Source of the DNA: Erysipelotrichaceae bacterium
Lineage (GTDB): Bacteria > Bacillota_I > Bacilli_A > Erysipelotrichales > Coprobacillaceae
DNA: 6,604 bases
Assembly (NCBI GenBank): GCA_021202205.1
Contig: JAJQDJ010000062.1
Coordinates: 1 to 6,604 of the forward strand
Reading direction: 5' to 3'
Position 1 is the stretch's first letter. Each line of letters starts with the position of its first letter. A program made the position numbers and the translations under genes. Positions 5,782 to 6,604 of the stretch are shown in pieces. The notes beneath the pieces are model-generated. The model did not search any database, was not told where the DNA came from, and saw nothing but the letters and a program-made list of their open reading frames with translations.

Positions 5782-6510
5782 TTATCTTTCTTTAAATAAT
5801 ATTTCTATCAAGAAAAATTGTTCATCTTCACTACTTTTTCCCTCAATAATATATCTTAAACCATCATTTCCTATATAAAGCTCTACTGGTGTTAATGGTC
5901 TTATTTCTTTTCTATAAAGGATATGTAATTCAAATATAAAATAATCTTCATGTATACGATAATCCACAAGATCTAAAGCCCATTCTAAATAGCGTACATT
6001 ATTCATATGTTGATTGGTATCAACATCACTATATAAGACTTGTCTTGTTTGCATATGTTTCAAAGGTATATCAACCTGAATATTTTTTGGTAAATCCAGC
6101 GATAATAGATTTTCACTTTGTGGTACATGAATACCTATTCTTTTAGGAGCAACAATACGTCTTTTGGCAATATCAATCAATGTCCAGATAGAGGTACCAA
6201 AAGCACTTTGCTTACTGTTTTTATTAATAAAATAATACCTAGGAAATGTTACAAATGTACTATGAGAAAATGTTGTTGATAATTCAATAACATCTTTATA
6301 GCGAATAGGTTCATTCAAATATAAAGATTGTTTTGCTACAACCCAACCATATGATTGAGCCATCGTATCATCCCAAAAACCATACTCTGTAGCATTAATC
6401 GTTGCAATTCTCGCAAATTCATCTAAAATATTATTGATACGATATTCACCCATATAATCAACATCACCAAAATCTATATCTATATTTTTATAAGTCATAT
6501 AATCATTCAT
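5782..6510 (-). CDS. Acyl-ACP thioesterase, FatA/FatB-like double hotdog
   Basis: This 242-residue cytosolic protein is a probable acyl-acyl carrier protein thioesterase, which would hydrolyse acyl-ACP to release free fatty acid and ACP. The clearest signature is DVDTNQHMNNVRYLEW starting at residue 162. Its D164-x-N166-x-H168 and following NN match the catalytic Asn/His segment of the second hotdog domain in this family. A first hotdog domain lies at about residues 5-130, and the YRKEI segment near 199-203 fits the conserved acidic position after the catalytic His. The length suits bacterial members. I chose the ATG at 6510 rather than the TTG at 6567: a GGGAG ribosome binding site (6521-6525) lies 10 bases upstream, and a TATAAT box at 6532-6537 would fall inside the longer reading frame. 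The gene is separated from pfl by a terminator, so it is probably its own unit. Acyl chain preference cannot be read from the sequence. Confidence 0.88.
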   Translation of the reverse strand: MNDYMTYKNIDIDFGDVDYMGEYRINNILDEFARIATINATEYGFWDDTMAQSYGWVVAKQSLYLNEPIRYKDVIELSTTFSHSTFVTFPRYYFINKNSKQSAFGTSIWTLIDIAKRRIVAPKRIGIHVPQSENLLSLDLPKNIQVDIPLKHMQTRQVLYSDVDTNQHMNNVRYLEWALDLVDYRIHEDYFIFELHILYRKEIRPLTPVELYIGNDGLRYIIEGKSSEDEQFFLIEILFKER

Positions 6511-6520
6511 TTCGTTCACA

Positions 6521-6537
6521 CTCCCGCATATATTATA
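6521..6537 (-). promoter_or_regulatory. Candidate -10 box and RBS of the thioesterase gene
   Basis: A perfect TATAAT occurs at 6532-6537 (minus strand) and a GGGAG ribosome binding site at 6521-6525, 10 bases before the ATG at 6510. No good -35 hexamer is seen at 16-18 bases from the -10 box. The leader would be only about 15 bases. The main value of this site is that it decides the thioesterase start. Upstream of it, 6540-6604 shows no gene. Confidence 0.45.
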
Positions 6538-6604
6538 TACCCTTTCAACAAATATCCCGAATTGCAAGCAGAAAGTGGAATTAAGATGAAAAAAATTTAA
6601 TTTT

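Noticed and set aside
5566..5799. Plus-strand 77-codon open frame in the intergenic region
   Set aside because: It has no ribosome binding site, AT-driven composition, runs across the minus-strand terminator hairpin and into the thioesterase 3' end, and resembles no family I know.
6511..6567. 19-residue N-terminal extension of the thioesterase from a TTG start
   Set aside because: The TATAAT box and the GGGAG ribosome binding site lie inside this stretch, and the family similarity begins after the ATG at 6510.

Overview
The window is AT-rich, and every convincing gene lies on the minus strand. The gene set (pyruvate formate-lyase, its radical-SAM activase, a FatA-like acyl-ACP thioesterase, a lone PTS IIB-like protein), strong AGGAGG-type ribosome binding sites and TATAAT-type promoters suggest a fermentative anaerobic low-GC Firmicute. 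An Erysipelotrichia/Coprobacillaceae-type gut bacterium is my best guess from composition and gene style, not a proven assignment. Tryptophan is encoded by TGG and the standard code fits all genes.

Read 5'->3' on the minus strand (high to low coordinates), the layout is as follows. (1) An acyl-ACP thioesterase gene (6510-5782), followed by a 376-base AT-rich gap that holds a clear intrinsic terminator and then a good promoter. (2) A pyruvate formate-lyase (PFL) locus in three pieces: the 688-residue body with the Cys-Cys active site but no glycyl-radical domain (5405-3339); a 68-residue protein that keeps the first half of a glycyl-radical domain but has an acidic, Cys-containing tail in place of the radical loop (3322-3116); and an 80-residue protein that is the complete glycyl-radical domain with RVSGYA (3100-2858). 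Gaps of 15-16 bases separate these three genes. (3) A stem-loop, then a 99-residue IIB-like protein (2784-2485) and a strong terminator. (4) The PFL activase gene pflA (2404-1655), overlapping a TPR + DUF4037 nucleotidyltransferase-like gene (1677-298). That reading frame breaks at about 300 and resumes in another frame down to 39.

The likely working unit is a PFL whose radical-bearing domain is always made as a separate, exchangeable subunit. The body (688 aa) plus the radical subunit (80 aa) add up to about one normal PFL (about 760 aa), and the split falls in the linker before the radical domain, so nothing essential is missing. PflA would install the glycyl radical on Gly55 of the small subunit, which would pair with Cys412/Cys413 of the body to convert pyruvate + CoA to acetyl-CoA + formate. 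The degenerate 68-residue paralogue encoded between them is the most unusual element. It looks like a radical-domain mimic that cannot carry a radical, so it may be a placeholder, chaperone or competitive regulator. The IIB-like protein and the DUF4037 protein are further candidate regulators in the same neighbourhood, but their link to PFL is inferred from position only.
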